Shown: positions 50,507 to 58,455 of the stretch, in pieces
How positions within the stretch are numbered: the stretch's first letter is position 1
How the letters are laid out: each line of letters opens with the position of its first letter
Assembly (NCBI RefSeq): GCF_009765355.1
Contig: NZ_VTHK01000024.1
Location: 1 to 64,000, forward strand
Source of the DNA: Amycolatopsis anabasis
GTDB taxonomy: Bacteria; Actinomycetota; Actinomycetes; Mycobacteriales; Pseudonocardiaceae
DNA length: 64,000 nt
Direction of reading: 5' to 3'
Notes under the pieces: generated by a model
The model's input: the letters and a program-made list of their open reading frames with translations, nothing else
Told to the model about the DNA's origin: nothing
The model's database searches: none
Made by a program: the position numbers and the translations under genes

Positions 50507-51764
50507 ACCCGCCCAGCAAGGTGTCGTGGATGTGGTCGTCCAGGTCAGCCAGGAAAGCTTCGGCGCGCCACGGTCGAAGTTCGCCGCGCACCTGCCGCAA
50601 GCGCTGAACCGGAACCCGGCCACCGGTGCGCGCCGCGATGTCGACCACCTCATGCAGCACTTCGGCACTCGCGTCCGGATCGCCAAGGCGCAGCCGAGCC
50701 AACGCGAGATCAGCGCTGACGATCGCGCGTTGGATGGCATCGCGCGGTTGCCGCAAAGTCGCGGCCGATCGCTCGAGGTGGCGGTGTGCCCGGTCGGCGT
50801 CTCCGAGGTGGAGTGCGCACACGCCTTCGAAACCGTGGAGCGGACCTGCGTTGAAGCCACGGGACGGGCTGCGCCGTTCGGCGGCTCGCCAGGCTTGGTC
50901 CAAACCGGACGAAGCCGATTCGGCTCGTCCTTCCCGCGCGCGGATCTCGGCGTGAACAGCGAAGGCGCGGGCCCGGACCGCGTAACTTCCGCAGCGGTTG
51001 GCGTCGCGGATGGCGGCCTCCGCGATAGTGCCCGAGGTGCTGAGGTCGCCGGTGGCATGCAGAGTGACCATCGCGCGGCTCGTACCGATTTCGGCCCGGC
51101 GCTGCGGGTCGCTCGATCTTCCGGCGATTTCCGTCGCTTCCGCGTAGAGGGACGCCGAAGTCGAGTCGTCCCGCGTTTCGAAAGCGAGGCGCGCACCCAA
51201 GGCGAGTGCGTCCGCGGCGATCGGCCGCAGCTCGGGCCATGACTGGTAACCGCCTTGCCTTCGGCAGCTCGACAGGACCGGCGCGAGTTGGAGCTGCAGT
51301 TGGACGACCGGCACGGCTCCGACTCGCGCGTTGATCCGCGTGACCGATTCGGCGACCTGGTCGATCGTCATTTCCCCGCCTTCCTCGGGGGCTTCCGCTG
51401 CCTTCCTGACGAGGTTGGCGAGATCGCGCACACGTTGAGCTGGTGTCCCGAAGCAACGAAGTGCGGTGAGCAGGGTGTCGAAGTCCGAACCCCGGTTGAG
51501 TTCGAGCGAACCCGTTTTCGTGCGGGCGTAGAGGTGTGCGAGAAGCAGCTGGTAGCGGTCGCCGGGAGCGGTTCGGTCCGCCGTGCTTTCCCAGCGCGCG
51601 ACCGTGCGCTGAATGCTCGCCAGTTGGCGCTGCTCGAACGTCGGCACTGAAAGGCAGCGCGCGGTCTCCCGCAGTGCCCTCGCGAGGTCGGTCCAGGACC
51701 AGCCCCGGGATTCCCGCAGTTGTCTCAGCAGGACCGCGCCAGCGGCCCGGTCGATAGCCGTCAC
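50505..51764 (-). CDS. HTH-TPR transcriptional regulator
   Basis: A 419-residue protein: an N-terminal XRE-type HTH region (LRQLRESRGWSWTDLARAL at about 13-31, with an insertion before the recognition part), then helical TPR-like repeats to the C-terminus. This architecture is common in Streptomyces-type regulators that sense a small molecule or peptide. GTG start at 51764. It is followed upstream by the SLOG gene on the same strand, 27 bases apart. Confidence 0.72.
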   Translation of the reverse strand: MTAIDRAAGAVLLRQLRESRGWSWTDLARALRETARCLSVPTFEQRQLASIQRTVARWESTADRTAPGDRYQLLLAHLYARTKTGSLELNRGSDFDTLLTALRCFGTPAQRVRDLANLVRKAAEAPEEGGEMTIDQVAESVTRINARVGAVPVVQLQLQLAPVLSSCRRQGGYQSWPELRPIAADALALGARLAFETRDDSTSASLYAEATEIAGRSSDPQRRAEIGTSRAMVTLHATGDLSTSGTIAEAAIRDANRCGSYAVRARAFAVHAEIRAREGRAESASSGLDQAWRAAERRSPSRGFNAGPLHGFEGVCALHLGDADRAHRHLERSAATLRQPRDAIQRAIVSADLALARLRLGDPDASAEVLHEVVDIAARTGGRVPVQRLRQVRGELRPWRAEAFLADLDDHIHDTLLGG

Positions 51765-51791
51765 GGTAATCAGTAAATCACCCAGCGTGCC

Positions 51792-52289
51792 CTAGAGAGG
51801 AACGACGAGATGCGGTTTGCCCTGCTGGTTCGCGTAGCCGAGGGTGTACCGGGTGCCGCTGGCCGGGTCGTCGCCGTGCGGGAATCCGATGACGAACTCA
51901 CTGTGGTCAACCATCCATCGGTTGCGCGAGTGATACGCGGATGATTCCAAGCGCGGTGCCGCCAACTCCACCACTTCGGCGATTCGGCCGCGATCGTTCC
52001 ACCGGTTGATCGTTTCCCTTGCCGCGGTTGGTTGATCGGGCACGGTGCCGGGAACGACCACACTGATCCGCGTTGACGTGTGCTGAGCCAGCCACTCCAG
52101 GGCCAGAGTGTCCACTCCGATCGCCCCACCGACGTAGCAGCGCGTCTCCGGTGTGAGAAACGGCCGCAGGTAAGTGTCCAGCAGACCGCCGAACTCCGCG
52201 GCGGTTCGGGAATCGACTGACCGGGTCCCGGTGATGGTCACAGCCTGTACCACGCTCAACGGCTCCTCCCGGATGTCACCGATTGTCAT
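51792..52289 (-). CDS. SLOG (LOG/DprA-like) nucleotide-binding domain protein
   Basis: A 165-residue Rossmann-like protein. GGAIGVDTLALEWL near 54-67, a VVPGTVPDQP strand, RNRWMVDHSEFVIGF and the final GGTRYTLGYANQQGKPHLVV-like strand match the SLOG superfamily, which includes DprA and cytokinin-activating LOG and often senses or processes nucleotides in conflict systems. Function here is unknown. ATG start at 52289. It is divergent from a three-gene operon encoding an XRE regulator. Confidence 0.75.
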   Translation of the reverse strand: MTIGDIREEPLSVVQAVTITGTRSVDSRTAAEFGGLLDTYLRPFLTPETRCYVGGAIGVDTLALEWLAQHTSTRISVVVPGTVPDQPTAARETINRWNDRGRIAEVVELAAPRLESSAYHSRNRWMVDHSEFVIGFPHGDDPASGTRYTLGYANQQGKPHLVVPL

Positions 52290-52385
52290 CTTCCACCGGC
52301 CAGCCCCGGCACGGTGTCATGGATTCATCGGTTCGGCGAATTGGTTCGAGGGAGTCATCGTGCTGGGTTCGGTCTGGCGGCGATT

Positions 52386-52586
52386 GTGAATCTGGAAACG
52401 CGAGCGGTGGTCAACGCGCTGGAGGCGGTCAACGGCCGGGTGCCGGAGGTGGTTCGCGCGTTGCTGGACGATCGGTTGAGCGCGGACAAGGAACGTGAGT
52501 TCGCGGCCTTGCTGGTCGATCTGGGCGAGCTGCTGCACGAGGACGCCGATCAGCGCATGCCGACCCGGTGGGTGGTCGGGTCGTGA
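52386..52586 (+). CDS. Small conserved-type protein, 66 residues
   Basis: A 66-residue acidic helical protein starting at GTG 52386 (NLETRAVVNALEAVNGRVP) with no membrane segment and no recognised family. Its stop overlaps the next gene by GTGA, so translation is coupled. The weak ribosome-binding site leaves the start slightly uncertain. It heads the three-gene operon opposite the SLOG gene. Confidence 0.6.
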   Translation: MNLETRAVVNALEAVNGRVPEVVRALLDDRLSADKEREFAALLVDLGELLHEDADQRMPTRWVVGS

Positions 52587-52711
52587 ACAAGCTGGCGGAG
52601 CTGGGCTGGATCGGCTGGTACGCGCTGGCGGTGTTCTTCGGGCCGGTCGTCTGGGGTGTGGTGTGGGCGCTGCTGGATTCGCGGCGCGCTCGGCGGGAGC
52701 GGAAGCGGTGA
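52583..52711 (+). CDS. Small single-pass membrane protein, 42 residues
   Basis: A 42-residue protein (GTG start) with one transmembrane helix, about 8-31 (GWIGWYALAVFFGPVVWGVVW), and a basic tail RRARRERKR. Both ends are in 4-base GTGA overlaps with its neighbours, which strongly supports that it is translated. No family is recognised. Topology suggests an N-out or C-in anchor, with the basic tail in the cytosol. Confidence 0.6.
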   Translation: MNKLAELGWIGWYALAVFFGPVVWGVVWALLDSRRARRERKR

Positions 52712-53037
52712 CTTGCCCGCCCTTCGATCGGGATCTCGGCGATGCGGTGGGAGCGGAATTGGCGCGCGCCCGGACCGAGCGAGGGCTTTCGCTCAGGGAA
52801 CTTCGCGCTCGCCTCGGCGACGGGACTTCGGTGTCCACGCTCAGCAGGTGGGAGAACGGCAAGCAGGCGATCAGCCTCGAGCGGTTCGTGCACCTGTGCG
52901 TGGCGCTGCGCGTTTCGCCCGCCCTGGTGCTGCACGACGCCTGCACCAGGGCCTACCACCACACGCATCGGATCCCCGACGGTTACGTGCGGTTGGCGCC
53001 GGAGGCGCACCAGCCGATGATCGTGCGGGAGTGGTGA
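52708..53037 (+). CDS. XRE-family helix-turn-helix regulator
   Basis: A 109-residue protein with a standard HTH_3 domain: LARARTERGLSLRELRARL, then STLSRWENGKQ at about 50-60. The C-terminal tail is short and has no effector domain. GTG start overlaps the stop of the 42-residue membrane gene by 4 bases. It probably controls its own operon or the divergent SLOG/HTH-TPR pair. Confidence 0.82.
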   Translation: MTCPPFDRDLGDAVGAELARARTERGLSLRELRARLGDGTSVSTLSRWENGKQAISLERFVHLCVALRVSPALVLHDACTRAYHHTHRIPDGYVRLAPEAHQPMIVREW

Positions 53038-53042
53038 CCGGG

Positions 53043-54449
53043 TCACCGGCCGCGGCGGCGGGTTCCGGCTCGGGTTCCGGCGGAGAAGGCGGCCGCGCCC
53101 GAGCGCCGCGGGGAGCCGCCGGTGGGGTTCCGGCGGCCGCGGTTCGAGCGGGTCTCCTGCTTCGGTTCGGTGCGGGTGGCGCCGCGTTGCTGGGTGGCTC
53201 GGCCCTTGCCGGATCCCCGGTTGCCGCGGCGAGGCTGGGCCGGGGCGGGGGCCTTTTCCGCGGGCGGGGTGAAGGTGCGTTCGCCCGGCGCGAGTTTGGC
53301 CAGCAGGAAGTGCCCGGGGCCGAGTTTCGTGGTGGTCGGCTTGATCCCGGCCTTGCGGGTCAGGTCCCGCACGTCGGCGACCTGGTCGTCGGTCATCAGG
53401 GTCACCACGGTGCCGCTCGCGCCCGCACGGGCGGTCCGGCCCGAGCGGTGCAGGTAGGCCTTGTGCTCGACGGGCGGATCGGCGTGGATCACCAGTGCCA
53501 CGTCGTCGACGTGGATGCCGCGGGCGGCGATGTCGGTGGCCACCAGGGTGTTCGCGGTGCCGTCGCTGAACGCGCCGAGGTTGCGGGTGCGGGCGGTCTG
53601 CCCGAGGTTCCCGTGCAACTCGACCGCGGGCACGCCGGAGGCGACGAGTTGCCGGGTCAGCGCCTTCGCCCGGTGCTTGGTGCGGGCGAACACCACCGCG
53701 CGCCCGGGGGCCGCGGCGAGTTCGACGAGCACCGAAATCCGCTGGTCGGCGCGCACGTGCAGCACGTGGTGGGTCATCGCGGACACCGGGGACCGCGCCG
53801 AGTCGACGCTGTGCGTGACCGGATCCGTCAGGTACCGCTTCACCAGCACGTCGACCCCGGCGTCCAGGGTCGCCGAGAACAGCAGCCGCTGGGCGTCGCG
53901 CGGGGTGTGGTCGAGCAGCCGCCGGACGACCGGCAGGAAACCGAGGTCGGCCATGTGGTCGGCCTCGTCGAGCACGGTGATCTCGACGGCGTCGAAGTGG
54001 ACGTGGCCGGAGCCGAGGTGGTCGGCGAGCCGCCCGGGGCACGCGACCACGATGTCGACGCCCGCGCGCAGGCCGGCGATCTGCGGGTTCGCGCTCACGC
54101 CGCCGAACACGGTCAGCGTGCGCAGCCCGAGCACCTCGGCCAGGGGCGCGATCGACGCGTCGATCTGGTTCGCGAGTTCCCGGGTGGGCGCCAGGATCAG
54201 CGCGCGCGGGCGGCCGGGGCGGCGCTTGCCGCGCGACGCGGCGAGCCGGGCGAGCACCGGGAGCGCGAACGCGTAGGTCTTGCCCGAGCCGGTGCGCCCG
54301 CGCCCGAGCACGTCGCGCCCGGCGAGCGAATGCGGCAGGGTCGCCGCCTGGATGGGGAAGGGCTCGACGACGCCTTGGGCGGCGAGCACTGTGGTCAGGG
54401 ACTCGGGCACGCCGAGTTCGGTGAAAGTCAAGGGGCGGCTTGCCGCCAT
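53043..54449 (-). CDS. DEAD-box RNA helicase
   Basis: A 468-residue helicase. Walker A GRTGSGKT is at 51-58, the DEAD motif is in VLDEADHMADLGF near 163, SAT in LLFSATLD, and HRSGRTARAG near 353. A basic Gly/Arg/Pro-rich C-terminal tail (about 400-468) likely binds RNA, as in RhlE/cold-shock helicases. The ATG at 54449 follows GGAGAT. About 200 bases lie before it on the minus strand, room for a long leader such as cold-shock helicases often have. Confidence 0.92.
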   Translation of the reverse strand: MAASRPLTFTELGVPESLTTVLAAQGVVEPFPIQAATLPHSLAGRDVLGRGRTGSGKTYAFALPVLARLAASRGKRRPGRPRALILAPTRELANQIDASIAPLAEVLGLRTLTVFGGVSANPQIAGLRAGVDIVVACPGRLADHLGSGHVHFDAVEITVLDEADHMADLGFLPVVRRLLDHTPRDAQRLLFSATLDAGVDVLVKRYLTDPVTHSVDSARSPVSAMTHHVLHVRADQRISVLVELAAAPGRAVVFARTKHRAKALTRQLVASGVPAVELHGNLGQTARTRNLGAFSDGTANTLVATDIAARGIHVDDVALVIHADPPVEHKAYLHRSGRTARAGASGTVVTLMTDDQVADVRDLTRKAGIKPTTTKLGPGHFLLAKLAPGERTFTPPAEKAPAPAQPRRGNRGSGKGRATQQRGATRTEPKQETRSNRGRRNPTGGSPRRSGAAAFSAGTRAGTRRRGR

Positions 54450-54616
54450 GGGATCTCCATACGCAGAAGGGTCGTCCTGCCCGGCGCAGACCCGTGTCGG
54501 TCGCGGCGCGTGGTGGTCGACGTGGAACGCGGCCCGAGGCAGAACTGAGCGGACCGCACCGCGAACCCTACGCGAAGCGATCACCGCTGTCCGGCGGTGG
54601 TGGGCGGGCGCACAGG

Positions 54617-54636
54617 AACCTGACACTCGTCAGGTT
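54617..54636. promoter_or_regulatory. Palindromic operator of the TetR gene
   Basis: AACCTGAC-ACTC-GTCAGGTT, a perfect 8-bp inverted repeat ending 22 bases before the TetR start. Autoregulation by the TetR protein is the likely role. A half-site GTCAGGT recurs at the first codons of the gene. Confidence 0.7.
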
Positions 54637-54658
54637 TGTCTGGTACCGTACCTAACCG

Positions 54659-55273
54659 ATGTCAGGTAAGCGGTTGACCAGGGCGGAGCGGCGGGAGCGG
54701 ATCCTGGCCGCGGCGGCGGAGGTGTTCGCCGCGAGCGGGTACGCCGGGGCCGGGATGCGCGAGGTCGCCACGCGCGCCGGGATCAGCACCCCGGTGCTCT
54801 ACGACCACTTCGCGTCCAAAGCGGACCTGTACGCCACCCTGCTGGAGCGCCAGGTCGACGCGCTCATCGACGACTGGTCGATGCCGGAGACTCCGGTCAG
54901 CACCTACGAGCTGTTCCACGGCCGGGTCCGCGCGATCTACGCGTGGATCGAACGCAACGAGCTCGCCTGGCGGATGATCTTCGGCGAGCCGCCCGGGGAC
55001 GAGGTCGTCGCGCGCGCCCACCACCGGGGCCAGGCCCGGGCGACCGCGCAGCTCGCGGGCCTGTTCGCCCTGGTGCCCCGGCTCGACCTGTCCGTCGAAA
55101 TCGAGCGGCGCCGGGCCGACGAGGTGCTCGCCGAAGCCGCGAAGAGCGCGCTCAACGCCATCGCCACCTGGTGGTGGGGCAACCGGGACATTCCCGCCGA
55201 CCACGTCGTCGCGCTGACCGCCGACCTGCTCTGGCGGGGCCTGCGCGAACTCACGAAAGGGGACGAGTCATGA
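54659..55273 (+). CDS. TetR/AcrR-family regulator
   Basis: A 204-residue repressor with an N-terminal HTH (MREVATRAGISTPVLYDHFASKADLYATLL at about 35-64, read in segments) and a helical C-terminal ligand domain. It is translationally coupled to the NTF2-like gene by ATGA. The inverted repeat just upstream is its probable operator. Ligand unknown. Confidence 0.9.
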   Translation: MSGKRLTRAERRERILAAAAEVFAASGYAGAGMREVATRAGISTPVLYDHFASKADLYATLLERQVDALIDDWSMPETPVSTYELFHGRVRAIYAWIERNELAWRMIFGEPPGDEVVARAHHRGQARATAQLAGLFALVPRLDLSVEIERRRADEVLAEAAKSALNAIATWWWGNRDIPADHVVALTADLLWRGLRELTKGDES

Positions 55274-55767
55274 GCACAGCCGAGGAGACCACCGAGCGGT
55301 ACCGCCGTGCTGTCGAGACCGGGGACGTGGACCTGGCGCTGAGCACCTTCGCCGAGGACGCCGTGGTGCGTTCGCCGTTGACGCGGCGGATCCGCTTCAC
55401 CGGGCACGCCGAGTTGCGCCCGCTGATCGAGGTCGCCTACCGCCACCTCGAAGACGTCCGCTGCCACACCGACACCGGCGACGACCGGACCCGGGTCGTG
55501 GTCTACACGGCCCGGATCCGCGGCGAGGAACTCGAGGAAACCGCCGTGCTCCGGCTGGACGACCGGGGCAAGATCGCCGAGGCCACCCTGTTCGTCCGCC
55601 CGTTGCCCGGTCTCGTCCGGCTGATGGCCGCCTTCGGCCCGGACATCGCCCGCGCCAACGGCCGGCCCGCCGCGGCCCGGTTCCTGGCCGCGGCGACCCG
55701 GCCGCTGCTGTCCCTGGTCAGGAGCGGGGACCGGTTCGGGGTTCCGCTGGCGGGGCCGAGGCGCTGA
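55270..55767 (+). CDS. NTF2-like (SnoaL-type) fold protein
   Basis: A 165-residue protein with an NTF2-like cone fold: ERYRRAVETGDVDLALSTFAEDAVVRSPL at about 9-37 is typical of the nuclear transport factor 2 / SnoaL group, which includes isomerases and binding proteins. No catalytic residue can be named. It shares an operon with TetR. Its 3' end overlaps the convergent DHA2 exporter gene by 50 bases. Confidence 0.82.
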   Translation: MSTAEETTERYRRAVETGDVDLALSTFAEDAVVRSPLTRRIRFTGHAELRPLIEVAYRHLEDVRCHTDTGDDRTRVVVYTARIRGEELEETAVLRLDDRGKIAEATLFVRPLPGLVRLMAAFGPDIARANGRPAAARFLAAATRPLLSLVRSGDRFGVPLAGPRR

Positions 55768-57274
55768 CCTCGTCGATCACCTTCGGCACCCCGCGCAGGG
55801 TGAACAGCACGCTCACCCCGAGCCCGGCGAGCAGGGCCGCGCTGCCGTACATGGTCAGGTGCGCGGCGTCCAGGAACGCCGCCCTCGCCGAGTCCACGAC
55901 CCGCACCCCCAGCGCGGGCGGCAGTTCGGCCGCCATGCCCACCGCGGTGCCGAGCGATTCGCGGATCGGCCCCGCGGCGGCCTCGGGCAAGTCCGGCGGC
56001 AGCACCAACTTGTCCCGGTACACCGCCCCGAGCACGCTGCCGAGCACCGCGATGCCCAGCGCCCCACCGAGTTCGTTCGCGGTTTCGGAGATCGCCGAAG
56101 CCGCCCCGGCCCGTTCCTTCGGCACGGTGGCGAGCACGGTGTCGGTGGAGACCGTCAACGTCATCGACAGCCCGGCCCCGAAAACCACCATGGCCACCAC
56201 CAGGAACGGGTAGTCGACCTCCGTCCCGATCCGGGCGTACAGCAGGAAACCGAGTGCGGACAGGCCCATCCCCGCGGCGATCGTCCCGGCCCGGCCGAAC
56301 CGCGCGATGAGCGGCGCGGTCAGCAGCGCCCCGGCGATCGCGGCCGCCGGTCCGGGCAGCCCGGCCAGGCCCGCCCGCAACGGTGACCAGCCCGCGACGA
56401 GCTGCAGGTACTGGGCCACCACCAGGGACATGGCGAGCATCGCGAACACGGCGATCAGCGTGGAGCCGACCGTCGCGGCGAACGCGCGCTGCCGGAACAA
56501 CCGGACGTCGATGAGCGGTTCGGGCAACCGGAGCTGCCTGCTCGTGAACGCGGCCAGCCCGCCGATGCCCAGCACCACGGCGATCAGCACGTCCGCGTGC
56601 CCGAAGCCCTGGTGCGCGATTTCCTTGACCGCGTAGACGATCGCGATGACACCGACCACCGACAGCAGCACGCTGGCCGGATCCAGCCGTCCCGGCGCGG
56701 GATCGCGCGATTCGGGCACCAGCGCCGAGCCGAGCGCGATGATCACCACGACCACCGGCACGTTGAGCAGGAACACCGAACCCCACCAGAAATGGGTGAG
56801 CAGCGCGCCGCCGACCAGCGGGCCCGCCCCGAAGCCCACGATGCCGATCCCGCTCCACAGGCCGATCGCCGCGGTCCGCTCCTTCGGATCGGTGAACACG
56901 TTGCGGATCAACGAAAGCGTGGACGGCATCACGGTCGCGCCCGCGATCCCGAGCAGCGCGCGGGCGCCGATCAGCGCTTCGGCGTTCGGCGCGAACGCGG
57001 TGAGCACGGACGCGGCGCCGAACACGCCCGAACCGATCAGCAGCAGTTTCCGGCGGCCGATCCGGTCGCCGACGCCGCCCATGGTGACCAGGAATCCGGC
57101 CAGCGCGAACCCGTAGACATCGGCGATCCACAGGAACTGCTCGGTCGACGGGCGGATGTCCTCGACGAGTTTCGGCATCGCCAGGTGCAGCACGGTCAGG
57201 TCGACCGCGAGCAGCAGCATCGCCAGGCACGCCACCGCCAGCGTGCCCCATTTCCGGACCCCCGGCGAGATCAC
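55718..57274 (-). CDS. MFS transporter, DHA2 (14-helix) drug exporter
   Basis: A 518-residue protein with about fourteen membrane helices. It has the motif A region DRIGRRKLLLIG near 77 and the motif C region with GIGIVGFGAGPLVGGAL near 147. DHA2 proteins export antibiotics and dyes by proton antiport. The GTG start overlaps the stop of the C45 gene as GTGA, so the two are made together. This suggests self-protection or export of the C45 product or substrate. Confidence 0.9.
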   Translation of the reverse strand: MISPGVRKWGTLAVACLAMLLLAVDLTVLHLAMPKLVEDIRPSTEQFLWIADVYGFALAGFLVTMGGVGDRIGRRKLLLIGSGVFGAASVLTAFAPNAEALIGARALLGIAGATVMPSTLSLIRNVFTDPKERTAAIGLWSGIGIVGFGAGPLVGGALLTHFWWGSVFLLNVPVVVVIIALGSALVPESRDPAPGRLDPASVLLSVVGVIAIVYAVKEIAHQGFGHADVLIAVVLGIGGLAAFTSRQLRLPEPLIDVRLFRQRAFAATVGSTLIAVFAMLAMSLVVAQYLQLVAGWSPLRAGLAGLPGPAAAIAGALLTAPLIARFGRAGTIAAGMGLSALGFLLYARIGTEVDYPFLVVAMVVFGAGLSMTLTVSTDTVLATVPKERAGAASAISETANELGGALGIAVLGSVLGAVYRDKLVLPPDLPEAAAGPIRESLGTAVGMAAELPPALGVRVVDSARAAFLDAAHLTMYGSAALLAGLGVSVLFTLRGVPKVIDEVSASAPPAEPRTGPRS

Positions 57275-58425
57275 GGCCGCTTCGCCCCGAACACCAGTTC
57301 CTCGCTGCGGCGGGCCGTCCCGTCGGCGTTGTCGCCCAGGTAGAACCGGGTGGACATGGTCCGCGCCTCGAAGTCGAAGACGCTGCGCCACAGGGTGCGC
57401 CACGGCTCCTCCGGCTGGATCTTCGTCGCGACCTCGTCCAGCGACTCGCGCAGCGATTCGCCGGAGGCCGGGGCGCCGGACACGGATTTGGTGAGCGTGC
57501 GGGCCCGTTCGTAGGTGCCGAACGACTCGGCGGTGTCGGCGGGCAGCTCGTCCACGTCCGGGTAGCGGTGCAGCGGGTGGTTGGTCACGCACAGCGGCCC
57601 GTGCGGCGCCTCGATGATGTGCTCGGTGCCGTTCGCCCCGGGTTCCCAGACGAACGCGTTCCCCGCCGCGTCCGCGATCAGGTAGTGCAGCTGCGCGCCG
57701 TGGTAGTACTGCTTCGCGCCGAGCAGCGCCTGCTTGGCCTGCTCGGCGTTCTCGCAGGTGTCCAGCACGAACCGGGGCAGCTGGGCGCTGTCGATCCCGA
57801 CCTGCGGCGCGTCGGTCTCGGCGGGCGGCTGGGCGGCCTGGACGTCGGCGATCAGCAGCGCGACCGCCAGCCCGGCCTCGTTGATCCCCTCCATCGCACT
57901 GTCCAAAGTAGACATGGTCAGGATGGTGGAAGCCAGGCCGTCGTCCGGGTAGGTCGTGATCACGTACGGCCGCGACGCCATCGGGAGGTCGTCGCCCGGC
58001 GTGATTTCCTCACCCGCCAACGCTGCCCCGAGCTGGCGCTCGCTCATCGTGAAGAAGTCGTAGTTGCGGCCCATCCGGCCCCGGCCGTCGGCCGATCCCG
58101 CGGCCGGGCAGTAGACGGCCGAACACCCCGAGCCGACCGGCAACCCGCTCAGGCCGTCCAGGCACAGGTCGTCGCGTTCCGGGTCGACGTCGAACGCGGC
58201 CGCGACCCCGGACATCCGGGCGTGCTGCTGCGGCCAGTTCCGCTCGAACCAGGTCCAGCGCGCCCGGTTCACCACCGGATCGATCCGGCGCGGCGCCCAG
58301 TTCGCCCGGGTCCGCGCCTCTTCGGCCAGCGCGTGCCCGATGGCGGAGTACGCCCCGGACAGGATCAAGTGCCGCACGGTCAGGAAGTCGTCGGGGCCAC
58401 CGGCCACCACTGAGTTCTCGTTCAT
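57271..58425 (-). CDS. C45-family autoproteolytic acyltransferase/hydrolase
   Basis: A 384-residue Ntn-hydrolase of the C45 (acyl-CoA:6-aminopenicillanate acyltransferase-like) family. The Gly100-Cys101 pair in VGSGCSAVY is the likely self-cleavage site that exposes the nucleophile Cys, followed by the MGRNYDF motif. Substrates in the family are amides such as penicillins, peptides or lipoamides. ATG start at 58425, 30 bases behind the AfsR-type gene, and coupled to the exporter gene downstream. Confidence 0.85.
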   Translation of the reverse strand: MNENSVVAGGPDDFLTVRHLILSGAYSAIGHALAEEARTRANWAPRRIDPVVNRARWTWFERNWPQQHARMSGVAAAFDVDPERDDLCLDGLSGLPVGSGCSAVYCPAAGSADGRGRMGRNYDFFTMSERQLGAALAGEEITPGDDLPMASRPYVITTYPDDGLASTILTMSTLDSAMEGINEAGLAVALLIADVQAAQPPAETDAPQVGIDSAQLPRFVLDTCENAEQAKQALLGAKQYYHGAQLHYLIADAAGNAFVWEPGANGTEHIIEAPHGPLCVTNHPLHRYPDVDELPADTAESFGTYERARTLTKSVSGAPASGESLRESLDEVATKIQPEEPWRTLWRSVFDFEARTMSTRFYLGDNADGTARRSEELVFGAKRP

Positions 58426-58455
58426 GCCCCCACGTTCGCCGCGGGCGCTGACCGG

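Noticed and set aside
50505..53037. Integrated conjugative element
   Set aside because: No integrase, excisionase, replication or transfer gene and no direct-repeat att sites or tRNA target were seen; it is only flagged as accessory-looking.
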